DNA of 61,231 nt from Rhizobacter sp. (GTDB lineage Bacteria; Pseudomonadota; Gammaproteobacteria; Burkholderiales; Burkholderiaceae_C), in NCBI GenBank assembly GCA_025350965.1, contig JANXWV010000130.1, positions 1-61,231 on the forward strand, read 5' to 3'. The position numbers were made by a program, and so were the translations under genes. Numbering within the stretch: position 1 is the first letter of the stretch; the number at the start of each line of letters is the position of its first letter. Shown one piece after another: positions 1-9,111 of the stretch. The notes under the pieces were generated by a model. That model saw only the letters and a list, made by a program, of their open reading frames with translations. It was not told the origin of the DNA and did not search any database.

Positions 1-1
1 C

Positions 2-610
2 TTCGTCGGCATCCCGTTCGTGTCGGAGAAGCTGGGCGAGCAGCCGCAGCACAGCATCCCGCTGCTCGGCGACATCCCGTTCTTCGGCCCCGCGCTGTTC
101 CGCCAGCACCCGATGGTCTACATCGCCATGGCGCTGGTGGCACTGCTCGCCTGGTTCCTGTACCGCACGCGCACCGGGCTGGTGTTGCGCTCGATCGGCG
201 AATCGCCGGAGTCGGCGCACGCGCTCGGCTACCCGGTGCGCCGCATCCGCATGCTGGCGGTGCTGGCCGGTGGCGCGATGTGCGGCCTGGCAGGCGCCTA
301 CATCTCGGTCATCTACACGCCGCTGTGGATCGAGGGCATGGTCGCCGGCAAGGGCTGGATCGCGCTGGCACTGACCACCTTCGCCACCTGGCGGCCGGCG
401 CGCGTACTGCTCGGCGCCTACCTGTTCGGCGGCGTGACGATGCTGCAGTTCTACTTCCAGGCGCGCGGCGTGCATGTGCCGAGCGAGTTTCTGGCGATGC
501 TGCCTTACGTGGCGACCGTGGTGGTGCTGGTGCTAATCTCGCGCAACGCCAGCTGGATCCGCGCCAACATGCCGGCGTCGCTCGGCAAGCCGTTCTTCCC
601 AGGTTCGTAG
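2..610 (+). CDS. ABC transporter permease, BMP-associated (nucleoside/purine type), C-terminal part
   Basis: This is the last 202 residues of an inner-membrane permease whose start lies before the window. The frame is open from base 2, so the GTG at 20 is an internal codon and not the start. Several hydrophobic segments are visible (MVYIAMALVALLAWFLY, MLAVLAGGAMCGLAGAY, ATVVVLVLIS). The stretch RSIGESPESAHALGYPV matches the cytoplasmic coupling loop of the YufP/YufQ and RbsC-like permeases that pair with BMP lipoproteins. The next gene, 53 bp downstream, is exactly such a binding protein. Role: one half of the channel of a purine or nucleoside importer. The substrate is inferred from family and from the deaminase that follows. 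Confidence 0.85.
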   Translation, partial: FVGIPFVSEKLGEQPQHSIPLLGDIPFFGPALFRQHPMVYIAMALVALLAWFLYRTRTGLVLRSIGESPESAHALGYPVRRIRMLAVLAGGAMCGLAGAYISVIYTPLWIEGMVAGKGWIALALTTFATWRPARVLLGAYLFGGVTMLQFYFQARGVHVPSEFLAMLPYVATVVVLVLISRNASWIRANMPASLGKPFFPGS

Positions 611-663
611 TTTCTTCGTTGTATCCCCGCTGTTCCCATCCACCCCATCAGGAGAGAGAGCCC

Positions 664-1836
664 ATGACCCTCAATACGAAGCGTTCGCTGCTCACGCAAG
701 CCGGCTGGACCGTGCTGGCTGCTGCCGCGCTGCTCGCCGGCTGCGGCAAGAAGGAAGAGCCCGCGCCTGCCGCCGCCGCGCCTGCCTCCGCACCCATGGC
801 CGCCGCGCCGGCCTCGGCCGCGCCGCTGAAGGTTGCGTTCGCGTACCTCGGCCCGGCCGGCGACCACGGCTGGACGTATGCGCACGACCAGGCCGTCAAG
901 GCGGTGCAGAAGGAATACGGCGACAAGATCGTCGTGAGCACGGTCGAGAACGTGCCCGAATCGGCCGATGCCGAGCGCGTCTTCCGCGACATGGCCACGC
1001 AAGGCAACACGTTGATCTTCGCCACCAGCTTCGGCTACATGGAGCCGATGCTGAAGGTCGCGGCCGACTTCAAGGACGCGAAGTTCGAGCACGCCACCGG
1101 CTTCAAGCAGACCGACAACCTGCGCAGCTACGACAGCCGCAGCTACCAGACGGCCTACCTCGCCGGCATCATCGCCGGCAAGATGAGCAAGACCAACACG
1201 ATCGGCGTGGTCGGCTCGATCCCGGTGCCTGAAGTGATCCGCAACATCGACGCCTACACGCTGGGCGCGCTGAGCGTGAACCCGAAGATCAAGACCAAGG
1301 TCGTCTGGGTCAACAGCTGGTTCGATCCGCCGAAAGAAACCGAAGCCGCGCAATCGCTGATCAACGGTGGTGCCGACGTGCTGCTGCAGAACACCGATTC
1401 GACCGCCGTGCTGCAGACCGCGGAGAAGAACAAGAAGTTCGCGTTCGGCTGGGACAGCGACATGTCCAAGTTCGCACCCACCGCGCACCTGGCCTCGGCG
1501 ATCATCAACTGGCAGCCGTACTACTCGAAGGCCGTCAAAGAAGCGCTGGACGGCAGCTGGAAGGGCAACACCGCCACCTGGTGGGGCATCAATGAAGGCG
1601 CGAACGACATCATCGCGATCAGCGACCAGGTGCCGGCCGACGTGAAGGAACTGGTTGCCAAGACCAAGGCCGCCATCTCCGACGGCTCGTTCAAGGTCTT
1701 CGTGGGCCCGCTGGTCGACAGTACCGGCAAGGAAGTGCTGAAGGCCGGCGAAAGCGCCGACGACAAGATGCTCGGCGGCCTGAACTTCTACGTGAAGGGC
1801 GTGGAAGGCAAGGTGCCCGGCGGCGACAAGAAGTAA
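664..1836 (+). CDS. BMP family ABC transporter substrate-binding lipoprotein
   Basis: A 390-aa solute-binding protein of the basic membrane protein (Bmp/Med/PnrA) family, which binds purine nucleosides or purine bases for import. The start ATG follows a strong AGGAGAGAG ribosome site. A signal peptide ends in the lipobox LLAGC, giving lipidation at Cys27, followed by an Ala/Pro-rich linker to about residue 55. The body begins LKVAFAYLGPAGDHGWTYAH, the usual opening of the family. It follows the permease gene and precedes an adenine-deaminase-like gene, which supports purine uptake and salvage. A clear hairpin terminator follows, so this is the last gene of the importer transcript. A paralogue lies at 20150-21259. 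Confidence 0.92.
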   Translation: MTLNTKRSLLTQAGWTVLAAAALLAGCGKKEEPAPAAAAPASAPMAAAPASAAPLKVAFAYLGPAGDHGWTYAHDQAVKAVQKEYGDKIVVSTVENVPESADAERVFRDMATQGNTLIFATSFGYMEPMLKVAADFKDAKFEHATGFKQTDNLRSYDSRSYQTAYLAGIIAGKMSKTNTIGVVGSIPVPEVIRNIDAYTLGALSVNPKIKTKVVWVNSWFDPPKETEAAQSLINGGADVLLQNTDSTAVLQTAEKNKKFAFGWDSDMSKFAPTAHLASAIINWQPYYSKAVKEALDGSWKGNTATWWGINEGANDIIAISDQVPADVKELVAKTKAAISDGSFKVFVGPLVDSTGKEVLKAGESADDKMLGGLNFYVKGVEGKVPGGDKK

Positions 1837-2970
<1,134 letters not shown>

Positions 2971-3302
2971 TATCGAATGAAAGATGGCGCGACAAAGGCG
3001 CGCCCGGGCAGACGTCAGCACTTCGGTTCGGTGGTCGATGTGACCATCGACTTCCCTGCGGTGCTCGCGCTTCCGGCCGTCGCCGAACTCACTGCGCTCA
3101 CTGCGTTCGCTGCGTTCAAACAGTCGGCGACAGTCAGTTTACGAAGCGCGCTGCGCGCGCGGCCGAAAGCGCTCCGCTCCTCGGCACCTCACAGGCGCGC
3201 TGCCACCTGCCCGGGCGCGCCTTTGCTGAACCGTCGGCGCAGTCCGAACGAAAGACCGAGGCCCCCAACCACCCCGGTGGCCTGATCTCGCCTGATGGAC
3301 GT
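2971..3302. other. 332-bp non-coding stretch between adenine deaminase and hydrolase genes
   Basis: Both neighbours end here (tail to tail). I see no convincing gene: short open frames overlap on both strands and show no recognisable protein. Most of the stretch is taken up by the inverted-repeat element at 2994-3224. Inside it, GTCGCCGA (3079-3086) pairs with TCGGCGAC (3124-3131), and the text contains short repeated CACTGCG/CTGCG words. Confidence 0.6.
2994..3224. repeat. 231-bp element bounded by perfect 18-bp inverted repeats
   Basis: AAAGGCGCGCCCGGGCAG at 2994-3011 is the exact reverse complement of bases 3207-3224. The interior is non-coding with its own smaller stem (3079-3086 with 3124-3131). 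The size and terminal inverted repeats resemble a MITE or a REP-type composite, but I see no target-site duplication next to the ends. It could also act as a bidirectional terminator for the two convergent genes. Confidence 0.55.
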
Positions 3303-4115
3303 TCACCCCACCGCGTGCGCGAACGCGCTGAAGTCAACCGGCTTCTGCGGCGCGCGAAAGGCCAGGCGGCGCAGGCCGCTGCGCTGCATCGGTTGCCATT
3401 GGCCTTCGGGCTGCGCCAGCCGGTCGGCAATGGCCAGCAGCACAACCGGGTTCACCGCCATGCCGGTGTGGCTGCCTTCGATCTCGATGTTCTCGGCCAG
3501 GCGGCCGGGCTGCTCGATGCTGCACTGCCAGGCCACCACGCCGTCGGTGCGGCTGTAGATTGACGTGGTCGGCACGGGCGGCGCAGCGCGCACGCTGTCA
3601 CGCAGCGGGCCGGTGCGGTGCGCGCGGCCGTTGACCCATTCGTAGAGCCGCCATGCATTGGTGGCCTGTGCCGGGCCGGTGAATGGGGTGCCCAGCGTGA
3701 TCACGCAGCGCACCTCGTCGGCCGCGAGCTTGGCCACTTCGCGCGCATAGATGCCGCCCAGGCTTTGACCGATCAGGCTGACCTTGGTGCCGTGTTCGCG
3801 TTGCAGCGCACGCACCTGCGCGGCGCCTTCAGCCAGCCATTCGGGCCGCATGCCGGTGTTGCGCCCCGCGCCCCAGCCGACCGCGTGGTAGCCCAGCAGG
3901 CCGAGCACGCGGCGCAGCGGTTCGGTGCTGCGGTCGCTGGCCCCGAAGCCGGGGTAGACGAGCACCGCGTGCCCGTCACCGCGCGGTGCGATCGCGAGCA
4001 GCGGCGCGAGGGCCGCAATGCCCGCGCCGAACTCGAACGGCGCGCGCGCTTCGAGCGCGATCTTCCACCACGCCGGGGCGCGCACGGTGGGCTTCGGGGT
4101 GGGGCGGTCGGTCAT
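3303..4115 (-). CDS. Alpha/beta hydrolase (PGAP1/lipase-like)
   Basis: A 270-aa protein with the nucleophile elbow GQSLGG, catalytic Ser at residue 118, and a preceding HGTKVSLI strand. AVLVYPGFGASD near residue 50 is the oxyanion-loop region, and SHTGMAVNPVV near the C-terminus offers the catalytic His. No signal peptide is seen, so it is probably cytoplasmic or membrane-peripheral. It lies 31 bp downstream of the wax-ester synthase gene on the same strand and is the last gene of that operon, so an ester or lipid substrate is likely. The longer open frame runs upstream to 4265, but its extra 50 residues are Arg/Ala-rich and overlap the synthase gene, so I placed the start at ATG 4115. Confidence 0.8.
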   Translation of the reverse strand: MTDRPTPKPTVRAPAWWKIALEARAPFEFGAGIAALAPLLAIAPRGDGHAVLVYPGFGASDRSTEPLRRVLGLLGYHAVGWGAGRNTGMRPEWLAEGAAQVRALQREHGTKVSLIGQSLGGIYAREVAKLAADEVRCVITLGTPFTGPAQATNAWRLYEWVNGRAHRTGPLRDSVRAAPPVPTTSIYSRTDGVVAWQCSIEQPGRLAENIEIEGSHTGMAVNPVVLLAIADRLAQPEGQWQPMQRSGLRRLAFRAPQKPVDFSAFAHAVG

Positions 4116-4146
4116 CGTGGGGACAGGAAGGTTAGGGTGAGCCGCA

Positions 4147-5718
4147 TCATGCCGGAGTTGCCTTGGCCGCGCGGCCGCTTGCCTTGCGCACCGGCGGCGG
4201 CAAGGTCTTCGGTGTTCTCGCCGCTTTTTTGGCCGCGCCGCGCTTGAGTGGCAACTTCGCGGCAACCGCAGGCGCTGCGGCAGCGGCCGCCACGGCCACC
4301 GGCTCCAGCGCCGTCACGGCCGCCTTCAGCTCGACCATCGCCTCGCGCAGGTAGACCGCGATGTCGGCCACATCGGGCACGGCGCGGCGGCAGGCTGTCA
4401 GGCCGAAGTCGAGCGAGCCGTTGTAGCTCTGCACCGTGATGTTCAGCGCCATGCCGTGCGCGGGGATCGACACCGGGTAGTTGGTCGCCATCTTCGCGCC
4501 CGCCAGGTACAGCGGGAACTGCGGCCCCGGCACGTTCGAGATGACGAGGTTGTTGACCGGCGGCAATGCATTGACAAGCTTGGTGCGGCCGATCAGCGAG
4601 ACCATGCCGGTGACCAGCCACGGCGCGCCGAACGACGGGAAGTCCATCGGCACCGCAGAGCGGATGTTGCCGGTGAACGCCTTCGCATCAGAGGCCGATG
4701 CGTGGATCGCCTGCAGCCGCGCCAGCGGGTCGGCCACGTCGGTCGCCAGGCTCACCGTCATCGTCATTGCCTGGTTGTTGTTGTCGGTGTTGCCCGCCTC
4801 GCGCAACGACACCGGAATGCCCGCGAGCAGCGGCTTCTTCGGCACGCCATCGCGTTCGGCTAGATAGCGGCGCAGCGCGGCGCTGCACACCGCCATCACC
4901 ACGTCGTTCAGCGTGACCTCCATGCGTTTGGCGATGCGCTTGGCATCGGCGAGCGGCAGCGATTGCGTGGCGAAAACGCGCTGGTTCGTGATGGACACGT
5001 TGAACAGCGTCTTCGGCCCGAGCAGCGAGCCCTTGGGCAGGCGGCGCGCGCGCACGCCGTGCTCGTCCTTCGGTGGCAGCGCGATCCTGGCTGCGACCTT
5101 GGCAACCGCCGGGATCAGCTTCGCGAGCTTCAGGTACTGCATCGCCGTGTTCTTCAGCGCCGCACCGGCCAGCTCGGCCACGCCGAGCTGATAGCCGGCC
5201 GTGGGCCGGTGGCGCGACGGGGGCTTGACGCTGCGCGGCGTCTCGCTCACGTCGAGAATCGCGGCCGACACGGCCACGCCGGCAGCGCCGTCGAGACCCG
5301 CATGGTGGGCTTTCGAGTAGAACGCCATCTGGCCTGTCTGCAGGCCCTCGATCACGTAGAACTCCCACAGCGGGCGGCTGCGGTCGAGCAGGCTCGAATG
5401 CAGGCGGCCGATGTAGGCCTCGAGCTGCTTCATGGTGCCGGGCTTGGGCAGCACGACGCGGCGGATGTGGTAGTCGAGGTCGATGTCGTCGTCGTCCACC
5501 CACACCGGGTTCGCCAGCTCGAAGGGCATCAGTGCGAGCTTGCGGCTGAAGAAGGGTGCGAGGTGCATGCGGCTCGCCACGTGCGCCTTCACGTCTTCCC
5601 AGAACTCGCCTTCATAGCCGTCGGGCAGGTCGTAGATGTTCAGGCTGCCCACGTGCATGGGCATCTCGGGGGTTTCGAGATAGAGAAACGTCGCGTCGAT
5701 GCCGCTCAGGTGGTTCAT
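4147..5718 (-). CDS. Wax ester synthase/diacylglycerol O-acyltransferase (WS/DGAT)
   Basis: A 523-aa acyltransferase that esterifies acyl-CoA to fatty alcohols or diacylglycerol, making storage wax esters or triacylglycerol at the membrane or lipid-body surface. The start MNHLSGIDATFLYLETPEMPMHVGSL is not quoted further, but it is the usual family opening. The active-site motif HHAGLDG has His138, His139 and Asp143. NNLVISNVPGP is the second family motif. The C-terminal 60 residues are Ala/Lys/Pro-rich and probably disordered. The start overlaps the stop of the acyl-CoA ligase gene by 4 bp (ATGA), so the two are translationally coupled: the ligase supplies the acyl-CoA that this enzyme uses. 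Confidence 0.93.
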   Translation of the reverse strand: MNHLSGIDATFLYLETPEMPMHVGSLNIYDLPDGYEGEFWEDVKAHVASRMHLAPFFSRKLALMPFELANPVWVDDDDIDLDYHIRRVVLPKPGTMKQLEAYIGRLHSSLLDRSRPLWEFYVIEGLQTGQMAFYSKAHHAGLDGAAGVAVSAAILDVSETPRSVKPPSRHRPTAGYQLGVAELAGAALKNTAMQYLKLAKLIPAVAKVAARIALPPKDEHGVRARRLPKGSLLGPKTLFNVSITNQRVFATQSLPLADAKRIAKRMEVTLNDVVMAVCSAALRRYLAERDGVPKKPLLAGIPVSLREAGNTDNNNQAMTMTVSLATDVADPLARLQAIHASASDAKAFTGNIRSAVPMDFPSFGAPWLVTGMVSLIGRTKLVNALPPVNNLVISNVPGPQFPLYLAGAKMATNYPVSIPAHGMALNITVQSYNGSLDFGLTACRRAVPDVADIAVYLREAMVELKAAVTALEPVAVAAAAAAPAVAAKLPLKRGAAKKAARTPKTLPPPVRKASGRAAKATPA

Positions 5719-7460
5719 GTGCCGGCCCCCGCCGATGCCGATGCCGATGCCGATGCCGATGCCTCAGCCGCGCGCTTGCGATCTTCGTCCGCATACAGCT
5801 CCTTCTTCGAGAGCTTGCCGACGGCCGTCTTCGGCAGTTCGGCGCGGAACTCCAGCGCCTGCACCATCTCGTGCTTGCCCAGGCGTGTCTTGAGGAAGGC
5901 CTTGAGTTCGTCGAGGCTGAACTCGGGCACGCCTGCGCGCAGCTTGATGAAGGCCTTGGGCGACTGGCCGCGGTATTCGTCCGGGATGCCGATCACCGAC
6001 ACCTCAGCCACCGACGGGTGCTCGTAGATCGCCTCCTCCAGGTTGCGTGGGTACACGTTGAAGCCGCCGCAAAGAATCATGTCTTTCGTGCGGTCGACGA
6101 TGTAGACGAAGCCGTCGGCGTCCATGGTGCCCACGTCGCCGGTGCGCATCAGGCCATCGGCGAGCATCACGTCGGCAGTGGCTTGCGGGTTCTTCCAGTA
6201 GCCCTTCATCACGTTCGGGCCGCCGATGCATATCTCGCCGCGCTCGCCCTGCGCCACGTACTTCCCGGGGTCGTCGACGTCGGCGAAGCGGATCGTGATG
6301 CCCGGCATCGGCAAGCCGCACGAGCCCGGCCGGCGCGCGCCGACGATGGGTGTGAAGGTGCCGGCGGGCGAGGTCTCGGTCATGCCCCAGCCTTCGTTCA
6401 GCGTGCAGCCGGTGAGCGCCTTGAAGCGGTCGTTCAACGCCGTGGGCAGCGGTGCGCCGCCGCTGCCGCAGTACTTCAGCGAACTCAGGTCGTGCGCTTC
6501 GATGCCGGGGTGGCCGAGCAGCGCGGTGAACATGGTGGGCACGCCGGCGAACACGCTCACCTTCTTGGCCGCGATGTCACGCGCCACGGCTTCGGGGTCG
6601 AAGCGGGTGTGCAGGATCAGCTCGGCCCCGGCGCGCAAACCGAAGATCATGTTGAGCGTGAGCGAGTAGATGTGGAACGGTGGCAGCACCGACAGGATGC
6701 GCTCGCGGCCCAGCTCGACCACCTTGGTGTCGCCGCTGATGGTGATGTAGAACTGGTTGCATGCCGCCATCAGGTTCGCGTGCGTGAGCATCGCGCCCTT
6801 CGGCGCTCCGGTGGTGCCGCCGGTGTACTGCAGCACGGCAATGGTCTCGCGCGGGTCGGTGACCGGATGCTCGGTGTACGCGCCGTTGTTGCCCAGCAGA
6901 TGTGCGAACGTCACGTGCTGGCCGTTCACCGGCACCTCGGCCAGCTCGCCTGCCTGCGCCAGGTGCGCGCGCACGGCCTCGGGCATTTCGGCCATCTCGG
7001 CCAGGTTGCCGACCACGAGCTTCTTCAAGCGCGTGGGGCCGAGCAGCCTGCCCATCTGCGGGTAGAGCAGCTTCAGGTCGAGCGTGACGAGGATGTCGGT
7101 CTCGCTGTCGGCGACCTTGTGCTCCAGCACCTTCTCCGCGTCGAGCGGCGAGTAGTTCACCACCGTGCCGCCGGCCTTCAACACGCCGAAGAACGCGATC
7201 GCGTAGTGCGGTGAGTTGGGCAGGTACAGGCCCACGTGCACCCCCGGTTTCACGCCCAGCAGCTCGAAGCCCTTGGCCGCGCGGTTGGCCAGGTGCAGCA
7301 ACTCGCTGAAGCTGATGCGCCGGCCCATGAAGTTGATGGCGGTCTGGTCGGGCCAGGTGGCTGCCGCATCGTCGAGAACCTGCTGCACGGCCGCCACCTC
7401 GATGGGCGCATCCCAATGAACGCCGGGCGGATAGGACTTGATCCAGGGGTGCTCGCTCAT
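5715..7460 (-). CDS. Long-chain fatty-acid--CoA ligase (AMP-dependent synthetase)
   Basis: A 581-aa adenylate-forming ligase. The P-loop-like motif YTGGTTGAPKGAM is near residue 215; GWGMTETSP and YRTGD-type LMRTGDVG follow, and the C-terminal lysine loop PKTAVGKLSK is present. It activates a carboxylic acid with ATP and CoA. The start has GGAGA 7-8 bases upstream. The gene is coupled to the WS/DGAT gene downstream and lies 54 bp from the porin gene upstream. Its last residues are an Ala-Ser repeat encoded by a (GCCGAT)5 microsatellite, which is unlikely to have a catalytic role. The acid could be a fatty acid or an unusual ring-containing acid; the sequence alone does not decide. Confidence 0.9.
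   Translation of the reverse strand: MSEHPWIKSYPPGVHWDAPIEVAAVQQVLDDAAATWPDQTAINFMGRRISFSELLHLANRAAKGFELLGVKPGVHVGLYLPNSPHYAIAFFGVLKAGGTVVNYSPLDAEKVLEHKVADSETDILVTLDLKLLYPQMGRLLGPTRLKKLVVGNLAEMAEMPEAVRAHLAQAGELAEVPVNGQHVTFAHLLGNNGAYTEHPVTDPRETIAVLQYTGGTTGAPKGAMLTHANLMAACNQFYITISGDTKVVELGRERILSVLPPFHIYSLTLNMIFGLRAGAELILHTRFDPEAVARDIAAKKVSVFAGVPTMFTALLGHPGIEAHDLSSLKYCGSGGAPLPTALNDRFKALTGCTLNEGWGMTETSPAGTFTPIVGARRPGSCGLPMPGITIRFADVDDPGKYVAQGERGEICIGGPNVMKGYWKNPQATADVMLADGLMRTGDVGTMDADGFVYIVDRTKDMILCGGFNVYPRNLEEAIYEHPSVAEVSVIGIPDEYRGQSPKAFIKLRAGVPEFSLDELKAFLKTRLGKHEMVQALEFRAELPKTAVGKLSKKELYADEDRKRAAEASASASASASAGAGT
5731..5763. repeat. (GCCGAT)5 hexanucleotide microsatellite
   Basis: Five GCCGAT units plus GCC. 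It lies inside the 3' end of the minus-strand acyl-CoA ligase gene and encodes alternating Ser and Ala. Because the unit is 6 bp, copy-number changes would lengthen or shorten the tail without a frameshift. Confidence 0.9.
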
Positions 7461-7514
7461 GGGGTGTCTCCGGTGGTGTGGTGGCGCGGTGCCGTGGTTG
7501 AGTGCGCGGCAGGG

Positions 7515-8627
7515 TCAGAACGCGGTGCGCATGCCGACGTCGAAGCCAGTCGAGCTGGAGCCGCCGGCAATGCCTTGGGGCCCGTTCGGAATGGCGAACT
7601 TGGCCACACCGCTGTTCTTCAGGCGCGCCACCGTGGTGTACAGCGTGGTGTTCTTCGACACGTAGTACTGGTAGCCGATGGCGTATTGCTGGGCGTCGTC
7701 GGCATCGACCGATACGTTGGCCGCCGTCGTGCCTTTCTGGTCGGCCTTGTTGTACGAGGCCTTGATGAAGCCCGTCGCACCGACCGGCACGCTCAGGCCC
7801 AGCAACCAGTTCACCTGCTTGGCCGAGAGGTAGGTGCTGTTGGTGTAGCTGGCCGAGACCTTGGCGATACCGAAGTCGTACGAGCCGGCAACGCCCGATT
7901 GCTTCAGGTCGGCGCTTGTCGCGTCGATCTGTGTGGCACCGTAGTACACCGAGCCGTCGAGCTTGCCGGCGCGGTAGCCCAGGCGGCCGGCGCGGTACTT
8001 GAAGCTGCCGCCGGCGTTGTTGCCTTCACCGGCCGATACCATGAGCTGCCCGTTCAGGCCGCCCAGCCCGCCCGGCAGGAAGTACTCGATCGAGTTGCTC
8101 GAGCGCGAGATGGTGCTCGGCGCAATGGCGCTGCCGAAGGCCCGCTGCAACACGGTGGACGCACTGGCGTTGAAGAAGTTGCCCTGGCTACCGACGCCGA
8201 GGAAGATGAACGGGTCGCTGAACACGTAGCCCAGGAACACCGGGTTCCAGTCGCGGCCGAGCCGCACTTCGCCGAAGCGGTTCGAGAGCTGCACCGTGGC
8301 CTGGCGGTCCCAGAATTGCGCGGCGGGCGCCGTGGCCACTCCGCCGGACGTTCCCGTGTCGGTGAACAGCGTGCCTTCGAGCCAGAAGCCGGCCTTCAAG
8401 CCGTCGCCCAGGTCTTCGGTGCCGCGCAGGATGAGGCGCGAGGTCGAATTCCCGCCGCTGATGAGCGTCTTGAGGTTGCCCACCGAGTTGCTGGAGTAGC
8501 GCGCCGCCGCGTCGACGATCACGTTCATCGTGACGCTCGACGATTGCGCTTGCGCGTGATTACCGAGCACACACAGCGCGGCAAAGGGAATGGCGGCCGA
8601 TGCGGCACGCAGGATCGTTGGGTTCAT
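7515..8627 (-). CDS. Outer-membrane porin (Gram-negative betaproteobacterial type)
   Basis: A 370-aa 16-strand-type porin. The N-terminal signal peptide ends at NHAQAQS. The mature protein begins with a strand (SSVTMNVIVDAAARYSS), carries the family phrase SRLILRGTEDLGDGLKAGFWLE and ends in Phe (DVGMRTAF), as outer-membrane barrels do for BAM recognition. The start at ATG 8627 follows GGAGAC. An in-frame extension to 9008 would overlap the upstream gene and has no porin character. Within this catabolic block it probably gives the substrate passage through the outer membrane. Confidence 0.92.
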   Translation of the reverse strand: MNPTILRAASAAIPFAALCVLGNHAQAQSSSVTMNVIVDAAARYSSNSVGNLKTLISGGNSTSRLILRGTEDLGDGLKAGFWLEGTLFTDTGTSGGVATAPAAQFWDRQATVQLSNRFGEVRLGRDWNPVFLGYVFSDPFIFLGVGSQGNFFNASASTVLQRAFGSAIAPSTISRSSNSIEYFLPGGLGGLNGQLMVSAGEGNNAGGSFKYRAGRLGYRAGKLDGSVYYGATQIDATSADLKQSGVAGSYDFGIAKVSASYTNSTYLSAKQVNWLLGLSVPVGATGFIKASYNKADQKGTTAANVSVDADDAQQYAIGYQYYVSKNTTLYTTVARLKNSGVAKFAIPNGPQGIAGGSSSTGFDVGMRTAF

Positions 8628-8671
8628 GGGTCTTGTCTCCGTGGGTTGTGGTGAGGGGTGATCGAGGGGGT

Positions 8672-9094
8672 TCAGGCGGCGGCCGCGGGCGGCGGCATGT
8701 CCTGGTGGAGCTTGCGGCGGGCGAACTGCCAGCGGCCAGCCACGCGCTTCAGGGTGTCTTCGTACTGGGCGGTGAAGATCGTGCGCACGCCGGTGGCGGT
8801 GGTGTTCACGAGTTGCAGGTACGAGGTGGACGTGGCGCGGTCGCCGTCGATCACGGACAGGATGTTCACCGTGTAGTGCTTCAGCGCATGCAGGCGCAGC
8901 CGGTAGTTCGCGTCGTAGGCATCGGCGAAGGCGCGGATCTCGGCCTTGCCGTTGAGCAGGCGGCCCAGGCCGTCGAGCACGGCGTCGTCGGCCCAGCAGC
9001 CGAGCCACATGGTGTAGTCGCCGCGGTCGAGCGACTGGTTGTAGGTGCTGATCAGCTCTTCGATCGCGTGCTTGTCTTCGAGGGTCGTGGGCAT
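8672..9094 (-). CDS. NTF2-like (SnoaL/ring-hydroxylating small-subunit fold) protein
   Basis: A 140-aa protein with the cone-shaped NTF2 fold pattern: an N-terminal helix pair (EDKHAIEELISTYNQSLDRGD), a WADDAVLDG turn, a LHALKHYTVNILSVIDGDRA strand pair and a C-terminal W-QFARR strand. The family includes small isomerases, dehydratases and the beta subunits of ring-hydroxylating oxygenases. AAGGAGA precedes ATG 9094. It lies 17 bp after the SDR gene in the same operon as the Rieske oxygenase. It could therefore act on a pathway intermediate, or serve as a distant small subunit for the Rieske alpha chain; the second option is weaker because the genes are far apart. Confidence 0.8.
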   Translation of the reverse strand: MPTTLEDKHAIEELISTYNQSLDRGDYTMWLGCWADDAVLDGLGRLLNGKAEIRAFADAYDANYRLRLHALKHYTVNILSVIDGDRATSTSYLQLVNTTATGVRTIFTAQYEDTLKRVAGRWQFARRKLHQDMPPPAAAA

Positions 9095-9111
9095 GGTGGT
9101 CTCCTTCGATA

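Noticed and set aside
2977..3285. Small protein genes in the block after the deaminase
   Set aside because: Open frames occur in several phases on both strands, start without ribosome sites, and overlap the inverted-repeat element; no protein family is visible.
5731..5763. Phase variation of the acyl-CoA ligase by the hexamer repeat
   Set aside because: The unit is 6 bp, so gain or loss cannot shift the frame; only tail length would change.
8672..9094. NTF2-like protein as beta subunit of the Rieske oxygenase
   Set aside because: Beta subunits are usually about 160-190 aa and directly beside the alpha gene. This protein is 140 aa and 7.5 kb away, so I list it only as an alternative.
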